From Tolypeutes matacus (taxonomy: Eukaryota > Chordata > Mammalia > Cingulata > Chlamyphoridae): a stretch of 64,000 bases of DNA. The position numbers and the translations under genes were made by a program. Positions 35,031 through 47,265 of this stretch are shown here, piece by piece (position 1 is the first letter of the stretch; each line of letters begins with the position of its first letter). The notes under the pieces are model-generated. The model saw only the letters and a list, made by a program, of their open reading frames with translations, made no database searches and had not been told where the DNA came from. The stretch lies in the NCBI GenBank assembly GCA_026826555.1, contig JAKSZT010054304.1, forward strand, positions 34,341,424 to 34,405,423, written 5' to 3'.

Positions 35031-36829
35031 TCTTAATTTCCGATGCATTTCTAATATTTTTAATCCCCTTTAAATAAATAAGATGAGGTCTCACAGATAA
35101 TACAGTTGCTGAGATTTAGCAAACCAGAATAAAAAAATGAAAAAGTGTATATTTATATTTGTACCCTCTATTTTTATTTACTTTAATTTAATTCATTTAC
35201 TATTTAGCATATTGAATCTATTTCATTTTCATTAATTTTCTCACAGTTGACTTTGACTTTTATCTACATTTTCTTGTAACTTTACACCGAATTTGCATTT
35301 ATTAATATTGCCAGAATTTATAGAACATTTCAATGTGACTATTTTAGTTTCTTTTTTCTTTCTTTCCTTTTCTTCTTTTTGCTTTTGTTTGTTGTGTGTG
35401 TGTGTGTAGTTTCAGGTATTTAAGTATGTATGGATATGTTTTATTTTAGCTTCCTTAATCAATTTATCAAATCATGTTAAATGGTAAAACATTGAGTGTT
35501 TTATTTCCCTTTCTACCTATATTGCCATGGCTATCATTCTGTAATTTCCCAAACAACAAATTAATACCTCATTCCAAACATGTACTCTTTGATAGATGGA
35601 AGTGGGCAGGGAAACATTACATTTTTATGCACATGGTCAAAAGAAGAGTAAATTTATATGGCTATACCATTATATCACCACCTTTGAAGAAACTTTATTG
35701 TTTTATGTCTTCAAATTTAATCAGTTAATTCAGCACTTCTAATTGTACTCTAATGACAATATTCCTGGTGGAAAGATATTACCTATATTAGAATAATGAA
35801 ATTTCAGAGACAGTTGGACCTTTGAGGTCATATAAAAATCTTACTTAATCTCCTATACATGAAGTGACTAAGAGAGAGGTTGTGAATTGTTCAGAGTTCC
35901 ACACTTAATGTGATAGAACCACATAGAATCTAGGTTGCAAGACTTCTAAATCAAGTTTCTTTGCACTGATTTATACTGCCTTTAGTTACACCAATGTGTT
36001 CTTTTAGTCCCTGAACCCATAAGCTACATAAATGATCCTATGGACCTTCTACTTTACCCATGTCCCTCTGCCACTATAAAAATAATCCTGCCAGTTTTAA
36101 GTGAATAAAGATATTGCTTTATTGAAACTAGTGAGACATATAAAAGAATTGTTCTCATTATAGATTTTGATATTAGAAGGAGATCAATGCACGTGCTTTA
36201 GTTTGTTTCTTATGCAGTGTTATAATAAAATGTTTCAACTACATCCACTTGGTGTCTTTTTTTTATCAGCCAGTAAATACATAAAAAATTAAGACATTTT
36301 TCCTATGTACAAGAATATCTCCCTTTTTGTGTGTCTCTATAAAAAATTGAATTACCTTCATAACTACGACCAGCTGAAAGGATGTACCCCTTTACTCAGA
36401 GGTACATATAAAAATTATTTTTATATGTTTACCATTTTAGAATGTGTTAGTGAATCTATGGAGATAAAATTTTCATGATCCTTCTATTAGTCCTTTTTTT
36501 TTTTTTTCTTTTTTTTTTTTCTCTTCTATTAGTCCTTAAACACTTAAATTTTATCTAAATTTGTTTGTACTTGCCTCTTTTTTTGTTTCAATTCATTTTT
36601 GAACCAGTTTAATTTTCAGCCAAGAAAACATTCTAAGGAATGATAAATGAAAAACTGCTATTAATTTAGGTTTTTAATCAGCAAATATCTTGCTTCATTG
36701 TAATGTTTAGTCATTAGCACTCTGTATTCCAATTTTTTGTGACTATAAAGAAAATGTTCTAGCCCAGGTCAAAGTTTTAGTTATTATGAGTAGATTTGGA
36801 TAGGAATAGAATTTTTCCTTTTCTTTTAT
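35031..36829. other. CDC73 intron with a MIR-like stretch
   Basis: About 35795-35975 has MIR-like order (GGACCTTTGAGGTCATATAA, GAAGTGACTAAG, CAGAGTTCCACAC, AATCTAGGTTGCAAGACTTC). A (GT)n of about 8 units is at 35394-35409 and a T-run duplicate at about 36492-36522 (TCTATTAGTCCTT on both sides). Otherwise unique AT-rich. Confidence 0.45.
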
Positions 36830-37320
36830 TGAGATTAAAATACTCATTTTGGTCTAGGTTCTTTTGATTTTTCAAGTAGCAGAAACCCATTCAAGTCAGC
36901 CAAAACAAGAAAAGGAAATACACTATAATGATATAAGGATATTTTACAGAACACAAGACGGAACTGTGACTTGGCCTTTCAATGATCACAGTGAGAGATT
37001 GGAAAACTGTCAGAAATCTAGGAAGCTTTTCTGTTTCTGTCTGGTACCACATGGCCACTTGTCACTTTTTCTGCATCTGCATACCCGCCCTCTGCTCCTT
37101 TTGTACACATTCTCAAAGCCAGCAAGTCTGCGTATAACTATAGATCGGATTGCTCAGCATATCACAGTCTGGATTTCAAACTTCTAGGAAAAGATGATCT
37201 GATTGGTTCAGCTTAGTTCAAGTGTTTATCCCATGTGAGTAGAGTTCAGCACTTCAGAGAAAAGGGGAAACGCTCTGAGCAGACATCCTTCAAAGGCTCT
37301 GTTACAATTTATAATTGGAT
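36830..37320. repeat. Ancient dispersed repeat, class not assigned
   Basis: Blocks such as AAGTAGCAGAAACCCATTCA, TGGTACCACATGGCC and TCTGATTGGTTCAGCTTAG recur in an old mammalian repeat I recognise by style but cannot name. The frame at 36864-37187 falls within it and is not a gene. Confidence 0.4.
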
Positions 37321-37599
37321 CTTGTTCATTGTTTAAGCATATTCTATGCTTATTCTTAAACAGAAATTGTTTCTTTGTGAAAAGAAGATGGTTTAACAGT
37401 TTCTATCCCACTTTGTTTTATCCACTGAGCTGGAAAAAAAAAATACACACACTACAAATAACTAAATACATATATGGTCATATGTATTTATATATTTATA
37501 CTACATAATGCATATATTATATGCGTTATAAAATATATTTATAGTTTATATATGTAATATGTACTTATAATTATTTTTTAACTTTTTAAAAAAACCAGT

Positions 37600-37725
37600 C
37601 TCCTCTATTAGATTGCAAGCTTTATGGATGCAGGGACCACCTTGCTCTTGTTTATTCTGCTGCATTCGCAGTTTCCTTCCTGGCACATAGTATGTGGAAC
37701 AAATGAATGAAGGTTGTTGAATTTA
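37600..37725 (+). repeat. L2 LINE 3' end
   Basis: TTAGATTGCAAGCTTTATGG, GCAGGGACCACCTTG, CCTGGCACATAGTATG and AATGAATGAA are the standard L2 3' order. AT-rich tandem TATA sequence precedes it (about 37460-37570). Confidence 0.75.
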
Positions 37726-38371
37726 AATCTCACAATAACCCTATATAATAGTTACTGTTGCCATCTTCATTTAACAGTGCAGGGGTGATGAATCAAAGAT
37801 TCTTAGGCAAATGCATTAGTTTTAATTAATAGAGAGCCAAGTGCATGGCAGGTGCTTAATGTACACAGGCTAATTAATTGTTTTCTTCATTAAGACTTTC
37901 CAGTATTTCATTGTTTCATGTAAATAGCATTTTTCAAAATTAACTGAATGTAGTTTATTCATTTTCATAACACACTTGCTACAGAATTTTTTCTTTTGCT
38001 AATCCTTTATTTCCTACTTGTTTAAGCAGCAAACCTCAGTATTCTCTTTTCCAATACCAGAAGGTTTTAGACTCATTTGCTAAAAAAGGCAAGTAAGGGT
38101 TGTGTTTGTAAATAGCATGACTTGTTTTATCTTGCTTTATTTTGCAAATATGACTCTTTCTTTCCTCCTTCCATTTTAATGCAGTTACTACTTTTGCAGA
38201 CTGCCTCATTTTGTAATCCTTCTGACTTTTCAAGAGAAAGCAGGTTTTCTTCTCCAGTTAGCCTTTGTCGGTTCTTTTGGTTTTTATGCTGTTACCTCTC
38301 TTTCCCTAGCTGGGTAGTCATTCCTCACCCACCCCAGCCCCCCAATCCAAATGTCTTTTAAAAAAAAAACA

Positions 38372-38491
38372 GGGGTCGGAGGTGGCTCAACTGGTTGGGC
38401 GTCCGTCTCCCATATGGAGGGACCCGGGTTCGATCCCGGGGACCTCCCGGTAAAAAAAAAAATAAATAAAAATAAAAAAAAAACAAAAACA
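38372..38491 (+). mobile_element. Short tRNA-derived SINE (third subtype)
   Basis: GGGGTCGGAGGTGGCTCAAC (A box), GGGCGTCCGTCTCCCATATG, GACCCGGGTTCGATCCCGGG (intact B box), ACCTCCCGGT, then an A-rich tail with AAAT units. Flanks are A-rich, so no clear duplication can be set. The perfect T-arm suggests moderate age. Confidence 0.85.
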
Positions 38492-38539
38492 AACTGTCAG
38501 TCTGCTTCATAGTACTGTCATATATACTGTTGTGTAGCC

Positions 38540-38650
38540 TATGGAAAACTCATTTCACCTCTGTCTCTTCATGTTTAGAATGGAGGGTGGGGTGGGATTG
38601 GACTATATGGTTTCTGAGTTCCCTTGTGCAATGACTTCTATAACTTTATT
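38540..38650 (+). repeat. MIR fragment
   Basis: TCATTTCACCTCTGTCTCTTC then TAGAATGGAGGGTGGGG and GGATTGGACTATATGGTTTC fit the MIR 3' half (splice-like CTCTG-CTC, AAATGGGG). Confidence 0.5.
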
Positions 38651-39901
38651 TCAAAATAATACAAATCAAAATAGAAAGTGCTTTTTAGCTCTTAGCATTG
38701 GATAGGGAGTCCTAGAAATGGCCATAAACTAATAATATGATTAGTTTCTTTCAAGGAACTTATGATTTACTGTTGTGTCATAGCTACATATCTGTGTGTC
38801 TGTGTGTGTGTGTCTACTAATTCCAAATTATCTAACGTTATAGTGTCTATGGCAACTCAAATTTTCAATAACTCTGGGAAAGACAAAATTAGATAAAACA
38901 TTTTCAGTTGTAATTGCTAGAAATTTGGCTCATCTGAGGCATAAAAGGTATGAGGGGGCTGTGTAGAGTGATGAGATGGGTGATTTCAGTGACTCATATA
39001 ATCAAGAATGGTTAGAGGTAGAAAATAGGCCTTGTAGACAACTAGAAATAGGTTATATTAAAAAAGAGGCTGTATTCTACCTCTTGTCTTGGATGCTAGC
39101 TTCATTCTCTTCTGCAGATGTCTTTTCTTCATGAGTTAAGGGACACATGGTTGTCAGTAATTCTAGGCTTACCCTCTTGTGGTCCTGTGACTTATCAGGT
39201 AGTTTCAGTGTACATAAAAAGTCCCAGAGAAGGACTCTGAATGGCCTAGTCTAGTAAATATGCTCTTCTCAGTGACCAGGGCTTAGGGTTTATTGCAAAA
39301 ATGGAGTGATTTGGGGTGGGAGAGGATCAGGGCAGAGATTGTTTACTAGGCAAACAGGAAAACACTACTGCTATTCAAAGGGATCAAGTTTTAAGGTTAT
39401 TAAAAAGTAGACAGATTCTTAAGGGTTATAATTTATAATGGAAAAGACTTTTTCATATTACTTATATATGCTTGCACCTTTTGTTGACACATGTTGTAAA
39501 AGCCATACTCTTTATTCATTTATTATATGTAATTTTAGTAGTCGATTAGATTAGTTTGGGCTTGGGTAGTTCTTTTTATATGTACATAGTACTGTATTCA
39601 AGTGCTTTCAGAATACCATGTTTTCCAACAGAAAAGAAGGGCTTTGGTTTAGATCCAGCCAGCCTTATAGTCAAACATAGACAAGGGCAGTTTCCTGTGT
39701 ATGTGCTCAGTGTTCTTCTCCTGTCTTATTTCCTTTATTTTTTTTCTCCCTTTCTGTCATGTACTTTAACCCCGCCCCCAAGAACAGTATTTATATATAT
39801 TAGAATATTATAAGTGCTTTGGTTAAAATTTATTTTAAGATACAATGTCTAATTGATTCTGCTTTATGCAGGAGCATGGGATAAAAAGCTAAAATCACTT
39901 C
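38651..39901. other. CDC73 intron, no gene seen
   Basis: AT-rich, short (GT)n at about 38792-38813. No exon or named repeat recognised. Confidence 0.5.
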
Positions 39902-39913
39902 AATTGCATTCTT

Positions 39914-40128
39914 TTTTTTTTTTTAAAGGTTTATTTATGTATTTCCCCCGGCCCCCTGCTGTCTGCTCTGCGTCTGCTCGTCTTCTCTTTAGGAGGCACC
40001 GGGAACCGAACCTGGGATCTCCCATGTGGGAAGCAGGCGCCCAATCACTTGAGCCACCTCCGCTTCCTGCTTGTTGTGTCTCTCATTGTGTTTCCTCATT
40101 GCGTTGTCATCTTGTTGCGTCAGCTCGA
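39914..40128 (-). mobile_element. tRNA-derived SINE with about 60-bp 5' extension and target-site duplication
   Basis: The tRNA-like part (CGGGAACCGAACCTGGGATC; head CTTGAGCCACCTCCGCTTCC near 40068) continues at its 5' side with about 60 bp: GCTTGTTGTGTCTCTCATTG ... GTCAGCTCG. The perfect 12-bp duplication AATTGCATTCTT (39902-39913 and 40129-40140) lies outside that extension, so it belonged to the mobile unit. The body has GTCTGCTCTGCGTCTGCTCG and a T-rich tail. Either a longer subfamily or a read-through copy. Confidence 0.85.
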
Positions 40129-40140
40129 AATTGCATTCTT

Positions 40141-41638
40141 AAATCTAATGTCTCTCCCTTGGCTTCTGATTTTTTAAAAATCTAGACTCAGTTCAGTTCA
40201 ACAAACACTTCTAGGCACTTATTACAAAGAAAATAAAAACAATTAGACATGAACTTAGAGACAAATATAATCAGAAAGTTTCAGCATACTATAATGATGT
40301 TGAATGTATTAATATACTCTCCATCTTGATAGCAATGCACATTTAAAAAAATTTAAAGTTTTACTAGACTCTCATATACTTGGAGGGAAATGAACATATC
40401 GGAAGTAAGCTTGATGAATTTTCACAAAAAACACGTCAATGAAACCAGCACCCAGAGTGACTCAGTTTTAAAAGCACCAATGTGTAACTAAATGCATAAT
40501 ATTGGAAAAGGATATTATGCTGTCCTCGGGTGTTTTCCCTCCCCTCCCTTTCTCCTTTTCTCCCTTTCTTACTTCAAACAGTTCTTGTTAGTTGCTGCTG
40601 CTGCTATTTTTTCTTCCAATACAGAATGGGGTCTCTATTATAGTAACTGAATGCTAGATATATTGTGAGAGATCCTACTCTTCTAAACGATTTTACATGT
40701 AATATCTCAAATCTTGAGGAGAATGTAGTATGATAAAATAGGAATTATTTAGCAGTATTTCTTTGGAAATGTTTCTTGTAATTCTGATCTTGTCATTATT
40801 GTGAATTTATGTAATTCACTTTTTATTTGTCAAATTTCCTTCTGTTGACTACTGGAAGAGTAAAGTCTCTATCAATACAGTTATGAAATTTACATTTGCA
40901 TCTTTCTATAAAGAAAAATCTTTTAGGAAAAATTAGTGTGAATGTGATTGAAAATACTACACCAAATATAGGCAACTTTTAAGTATCTTAAGTACATTGG
41001 AGACATTTATTCATGAGTATATAATTGACTCACTGCAACACTTAGCATATTTTCTTGTACATATTACATGCTTAGTAATTAGTTGATATTTGTTATTCAG
41101 TTTTTAAGATATTCTCATTTGCTCTTACATTCAAATGTAACAAATCTCATCTTCTTAAATGTGATGATTTTTTTGGACTATTTTAATTGTATTTAATTAT
41201 TTGAAATGTTTTTTATGGACAACAAAGTGGGATTGTTTATATTTTTCTAATATAAGTTTGTATATCATATATTCATTGAGACTGGGGGGGAGTTGACCTG
41301 ATTTTAAAATAGGTAATGACATTTCTGATATTAAAGTTGTCAGCAATTAAGCAAATCATTGAATACTTGAAAAATACTACATGTGTACAGTAAGGATTCT
41401 AGTGCAACTGTTCAAATTTATTTTCCACTGAAAATCTTTATCACTATTTCATGTCTAACATCATAGAAGATGAGAGGTTTTCTTCCTGTGGGTTTTTTTG
41501 TTTGTTTTTTGTTTTTACTTCTAGTGTTATGTTTGATGGAGTGAATGAGAGAGAGAGATTTCTTTGCAGTAAATTAAACTATTTTACTCTTATATAAAGG
41601 AACTTTGACATCATATATTAACTTTTATTCTTTTAAAG
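40141..41638 (+). other. CDC73: CDC73 intron 10, 3' end with splice acceptor
   Basis: Ends with TTATTCTTTTAAAG before exon 11. About 40370-40480 has repeat-like wording (CTTGATGAATTTTCACAAAA ... GAAACCAGCACCCAGAGTG) of unassigned class. The rest is AT-rich. Confidence 0.5.
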
Positions 41639-41696
41639 GAGGGTGCATCTGCCCGTAAGACTCAAACTCCTGCAGCACAGCCAGTTCCAAGACCAG
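41639..41696 (+). CDS. CDC73: CDC73 exon 11 (parafibromin)
   Basis: 58 bases reading [19 protein letters not shown] plus one base, in phase 0 at the start. This matches parafibromin residues 325-343 and the known exon length (c.973-1030). Acceptor TTTTAAAG, donor GTAAAA. It encodes part of the disordered linker before the C-terminal domain of Cdc73, a PAF1-complex subunit that binds RNA polymerase II in the nucleus. Identity with the human peptide is complete as I recall it. Confidence 0.97.
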
Positions 41697-43214
41697 GTAA
41701 AATTATGAAACTTTGTTTTTGTTTATTTCCAAAATGATCAACAACAGTGAAAGTTTTTTTTTTATATGTCTGATGCCTTGAAGAAATTGAACTTTTATTT
41801 AAAATACATTGAAAGGTCATTTTTCTTTAAATCAACTGTCAGTATTGCTTAAATGTCAGAACTGATACTATACGTAAAATGTTTGCAATACTTCTATTAA
41901 CATCATTAGTAAATCTTTATATTCTTATCAGAAAAACAAAGCAGTTAAAATGAAAAGCATGTCGAGCTGTTTATTCTTCTGTAGTGCATTTAAACAGTTC
42001 AGCTGGATTTGGCAATATTCTTTACTGTAATGATATTTTCCAAAAATTTGATTCTGAGGTCATTGGTAAAATAAGTTCTATAACACAGTTTTTGAATAAT
42101 GACTTCTAAAGTAATACCGTTGGAACATTTAATTACTTGGTATATAGGTATAGTTGAAGAGTTAAAGAAAATTTTTAAGAAAATGTTTTCATTTTGCTTA
42201 AGATGTTAGAATGTTTTAAAGGGCTATTTATATGTGTCCCCTAGCCAATTCCCTTAGATCCATGATGCTATGTTACATTTAGCATAATTTTAGTGCTGGA
42301 ATGTACTACTTGTCTTTTTTATCTGATCAGTACTGTTGAAAGTGACTAAGGAAAATTCAAAAGATTGAAAAGGTACAGAAATTAGGCAATATCAATAGTG
42401 CAGATTTGAATGTCTTTTATTCATAGTACATTCAAACACAAAGTCATTTTAAAATTATGTATATTTTCAATATTAACTCATTCTAGAAACACTTAAAAAG
42501 TATGGTATTAAGATTATATGGGGCTTATATATTGGGATGGTTTTGTAGGCTATTTGACTGTGTCCTGGATCCATACACCCCTTAGATATGGCTAGCATTA
42601 GTTTTTTTAAAAAAAACTGTTTGTTTGTTTGAAATCTTTGTCATTCCTGTTTTTGAGGAAGAGTGGAGAAGAGGACTCTTCTATCAGGCTTATTAAGCTT
42701 AGAGCAGATTGGATATACTTTATTTCAGATGGCAGGACTATTTTTAAGTAGGGATAGTGGTACCAAAAGCCATTTTATTAAGAGTGTAAGGAAGAACCAT
42801 TAAATTCAACAAATATTATTTAGATAAAATCTCCATGTAGAGAGGCTCTGTGCTAGAAATTGAAGGAGCTCTTTTCAGAAAGAAAGAAAAAAGTGAAGAA
42901 TACAGGGATGGACAGACTGCATTGGGCCCAAAGAACACTACCTGCAAAGTAAAGGAGTATTGTAGAAGCAGTTGAAGCATAGATACATAATTGTTTTTCT
43001 TTGGAACGGAGGAGTGGAAGTTGAGGATTAGTCAGATTAAAGAGGATCACATGAGAAATTCAGAAATGGTATAAAAGGGGAGAAATAACCTTCTGAGGAT
43101 TCTAACTCAATTATATGTTCTATGATGTTAAAGTGTCTCTATATTACATTTTCTGATAATCATTTGGCAAACAAAGGGAAGAGGGAGTCACGGATATCTA
43201 AATAAACCATTTTA
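41697..43214 (+). other. CDC73 intron 11, first part
   Basis: AT-rich, no named repeat or exon seen. Intron 11 spans 41697-46145 (4449 bp). Confidence 0.55.
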
Positions 43215-43450
43215 TTCAAATGTGCTGGCTTATTTCACTTAGCGTAATATCTTCAAGGTTCATCCACGTTATCATATGTGTCCCAATTTCATTTCTTCTT
43301 ACAACAGCATAGTATTCCATCATATGTGTATACCACATTTTGTTCATCCATTCATCAGTTGATGGACACTTGGGTTGTTTCCATCTTTTGGCAATTGTGA
43401 ATAACACTGCTTTAAACATCGGAGTGCAAATGTCTGTTTGCATCACAGTT
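43215..43450 (-). mobile_element. L1 ORF2 C-terminal fragment
   Basis: The minus-strand frame 43446-43216 reads KRWKQPKCPSTDEWMNKMWY, then MEYYAVVRRNEIGTH, the end of the L1 ORF2 protein. About 76 codons survive without a stop, so moderately old. The copy is truncated on both sides. Confidence 0.85.
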
Positions 43451-43542
43451 TTTAGGTTCTGCCTATATTTTTAAATCTCATGTCCTACCATTTACTTTCT
43501 TCTCTATGGCCTACGTATTTATTTGCCTTGTTTCAGTTTCTT

Positions 43543-43768
43543 TTTTTTTTTGTTTGTTTGTTTTTGTTTTGTTTTTGTTTGTTTGTTTTTTCTTTATAAA
43601 GATTTTATTTATTTATTCATTCATCCCCCCCTTGCTGCTTGTGCTCGCCGGGTCAGCCAACCACGCCGTGCGGGCGGGCCTGCCCCCACCAGGAGGCCCC
43701 GGGAACCGAACCCGGGGCCTCCCATATGGTAAACGGGAGCCCTACTGATTGAGCCACAGCCGCCTCCC
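43543..43768 (-). mobile_element. Young long-body tRNA-derived SINE with perfect target-site duplication
   Basis: Head at right (TTGAGCCACAGCCGCCTCCC), B-box complement CGGGAACCGAACCCGGGG, body with CGGGTCAGCCAACCACGCCG, T-rich tail with TTTG units at left. Perfect 15-bp duplication TTGTTTCAGTTTCTT at 43528-43542 and 43769-43783. Same subfamily as 17517, 48241 and 63248. Frames across it (43506-43748) are not genes. Confidence 0.9.
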
Positions 43769-43783
43769 TTGTTTCAGTTTCTT

Positions 43784-44165
43784 AAGCACAGCACATTGTT
43801 TCCTGCCTTTGGCATTTGTGCATGTTTTTACTTTTATCTGGACTGTTCATTCACTTGTTCTTTGCAAATTGGTTCTTTTCCATCCTTCAAATCTCAGCTT
43901 AAATGCCACTTCTTTGAGAGGTGTTTCCTAAGTATCCTATCTAAAGACCACTTTTCTATCAGTGTATGCTCTTTTTGTTCCTTAATATTAGGTATTCAAA
44001 TTTGTATATTTATATATCTGTTTGCTTATTTATTTATGGCCTCACAACCCTACTCTACTGAAAGCTCTTTGAGGGAAGGGATTATTTCTTTTCAATTTAC
44101 CATTGTAATAAGAACCTAGCAGGGTGCCTTGTATGTAGGCACTTAATAAATATTTCTCAAGTGGG
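43784..44165 (+). repeat. L2 LINE 3' end
   Basis: CCTTCAAATCTCAGCTTAAA, TTTGAGAGGTGTTTCC, TGAAAGCTCTTTGAGGGAAG and CTTAATAAATATTTCTCAAG are in L2 3' order. The young SINE inserted near its 5' side. Confidence 0.75.
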
Positions 44166-44349
44166 AAGTATAATTATATTTGAAATTAAACACAGCAACA
44201 GTAATTTTTCTTCTGACTTATTCTTGCGTTGTATATTAGTTTATGAGTGCACTTGCTTAAGTATTTGTAGTAGAAGCATCAGTTAGAAGCAGCTCTAGCC
44301 ATATGGTTCAGTAAGTGTTAAACATGTGCAAAGATTGGGCTAAGAAATT

Positions 44350-44560
44350 AACATGCATTATCATTACTTTTTAAAATTTCTCACAACGGTATCAAGATGT
44401 AGAAGCTATTATTATCTTCGTTTTTCAGTTGAGGAAGCAGAGGCTGAACAAAGTTAATAAACTTGTCAGGGTAATATGCCTAGGAAGAGGCAAAACTGGG
44501 ATATGAACTTAGATCATCTGAGTACAGACTTTTGCTCTTAATCCATACAAAGGCTTTGGG
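44350..44560 (+). repeat. MIR SINE
   Basis: TTTTTCAGTTGAGGAAGCAG, AGTTAATAAACTTGTCAGGG, AAACTGGGATATGAACTTAG and CTTTTGCTCTTAATCCATAC follow MIR order closely. Confidence 0.75.
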
Positions 44561-46145
44561 TTATTCACCTTTTTTTAAATCAACCTTATCATTATTGTAT
44601 TCATCACACTGTCCTTGTCTTGGTGTGTTTATATTCTTTTGTAATTACTTTTTAGTAAACCTTTTTATTTTTAATATGCTTGAGTTTTTACATTTTGTCT
44701 TTTTCTTACAATGGATTTTCTCAGCCTTGATTTTAGTAAACATTTTCCTAATTTCCTGAGCCCTATGGCAGTTCAGTTGCCAATTTCTTGTCTTTTTGTC
44801 ATTCCCTTTATTCTCATAGCAACTCCTTTCTCCTGTTTATCTCTCCGTATATCTGTCTATCCTGTCATCCCTTTATCCCCCCAACAAATACCAGATATTT
44901 ATTGAGGATGTCTTATATGCCAGATGACACTATCTAGCTATTCAGATTTATCCATTAGTCCTCTGTCCTATTTCTAAAAATGATTTTCAAAAGTTTTAGT
45001 ATTTTTTTTATCAGCAAGATGAAACATGAGAAGGCTATAATAAATATGTATGTGTGTGAATTTGTATTTGTGTATATCTCTCTCTGCTTTATGTGGCTGT
45101 GGAAGGATCATAGTACTGAACTCTGTAATACTTTACCACTATGCAATAGCTATACAAAAGAGTATAAACTATTAGTTGAAATGTAGCATTTTGCTGCCTT
45201 TAAAATGAAACATTCCAAAAATGTGTGTGCTGTGTAATTACTTTTAAAAGTGGATCCTCTAAGAACTGACATTGAATTAGGACTTTAAATCTCCTAAACA
45301 TAACATTTATATATTTTTGCGATTAAACAAAGTCTCCATTACAGTACATGCATGTAGAAGGCAGTCAGTAAATTTTTATTGCATGAATAAATTCTGAAAA
45401 TAGGACAAGCAACCCTTTTTAATACTAAAATGTGTTCATTTTTGAACTCAGCCATTATTACTGTTGCTATGCCAGCAAATATTTCGGTACATTATAAGGT
45501 CTATTGCATATAAAAATAATAAAGATATAAATATTTATGTTTTTATAACAGAATCACAATTATTAACAAAATGGTCAATTCCAGATAATATAGACCTTCA
45601 TATACACTGGACTTGTAATTTATACTTATAATATGTTCTTTCTCTATTAATAAATAACTATTTTAAAAATAGAATAAAAAAGGTAAATATTTTCATCTAG
45701 ATTTTGGCTTCCAATAATTTCATTTCTCTTTCTTCCAAAATGGTTAAACACATTCCCCCATCCCACTCTCCTGCACCTTGTATTATATACTCTGTAGTAC
45801 TACTGTGTACTTCTTTTTCATGTTCATCACAATGGCCATCAGCTACTTTTGAAATTATTTATGTGTTTCCTTTAGTAAACCTTAACATCCATGAATATAG
45901 ATACTTAGTGCCTAGCGTTGTAATATATTCACTTTCCTTGTGACTCCAGATTGTTGAATAATGCTAAGGAACTTTAATATTTTTGTGTAGCAGAGAAATA
46001 CTACTTGAGAAGATTACAGTATTTTTTTTTTTTTTAACAACTGATCACATGGGAATACAGACAGTTTTTATTCTTTATTTGTTTTGTAAATTTGAAAATA
46101 AGAATATTTTTATAACACTCACATTTTAATTTTTTTTCCTTACAG
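44561..46145 (+). other. CDC73: CDC73 intron 11, last part with acceptor
   Basis: AT-rich unique-looking sequence, T-run at 46022-46035, ending TTTTTTTTCCTTACAG before exon 12. Nothing else identified. Confidence 0.5.
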
Positions 46146-46181
46146 TTTCCCAAGCAAGACCTCCCCCAAATCAAAAGAAAG
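46146..46181 (+). CDS. CDC73: CDC73 exon 12 (parafibromin)
   Basis: 36 bases. Together with the last base of exon 11 it reads VSQARPPPNQKK and ends with the first base of a Gly codon. Acceptor CCTTACAG, donor GTGAGG. The length equals the known exon (c.1031-1066; residues 344-356). Proline-rich, basic linker. This microexon is too short to find without its neighbours; phase and flanking exons confirm it. Confidence 0.97.
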
Positions 46182-46228
46182 GTGAGGGTGTGCATATGGT
46201 TCTAAACTTACTTTAAAAGGTAAATGTG

Positions 46229-46310
46229 GTGGAGCGGGTGTAGCTCAGTGGTTGAGTACCTGCTTCACATGTGAGAGGTCCCGTGTTCAATCCCCTAAAA
46301 AAAAAGAAGG
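46229..46310 (+). mobile_element. Short tRNA-derived SINE (unit-2 type) inside CDC73 intron 12
   Basis: GGAGCGGGTGTAGCTCAGTG (A box), GTGTTCAATCCCC (B box) and an A-rich tail. Near-perfect duplication AAAAGGTAAATGTG (46215-46228) and AAAAGTAAATGTG (46311-46323). It takes up about a quarter of the 384-bp intron and starts 47 bp after exon 12. Confidence 0.85.
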
Positions 46311-46549
46311 AAAAGTAAATGTGAATAAATGAATTTGCAAAAGCAGGACTAATGTTATGCTGTGAGGCTATACCAGATGTTTGTGCTTTGTATCCATATT
46401 GATTATTAAGTGCTTTGAACATTGCCCTTGGTTTACAATATTTTTTTAAACTCAAAAGAATTAAAATTACAAATTTACAAACTTTTAACTTTTAGTAGGA
46501 AAAGCAACTATAATTCCTCTTAATAAAGTAGTATAATTGGTACCTTTAA

Positions 46550-47187
<638 letters not shown>

Positions 47188-47265
47188 GGTACCGGGGCCC
47201 GGGATTGAACCCGGGATCTTGTGTGTGGGAAGCCGGCACTCAACCACTGAGCCACATCGGCTCCC
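47188..47265 (-). mobile_element. tRNA-derived SINE, unit-2 type only
   Basis: GAGGTACCGGGGCC, GGGATTGAACCCGGGATC and CTCAACCACTGAGCCACATC, head at right. It resembles the second unit of the dimers (ACTGAGCCACAT rather than CTTGAGCCACAT). No poly-T tail and no clear duplication; a 5'-truncated dimer or a monomer. Confidence 0.75.
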
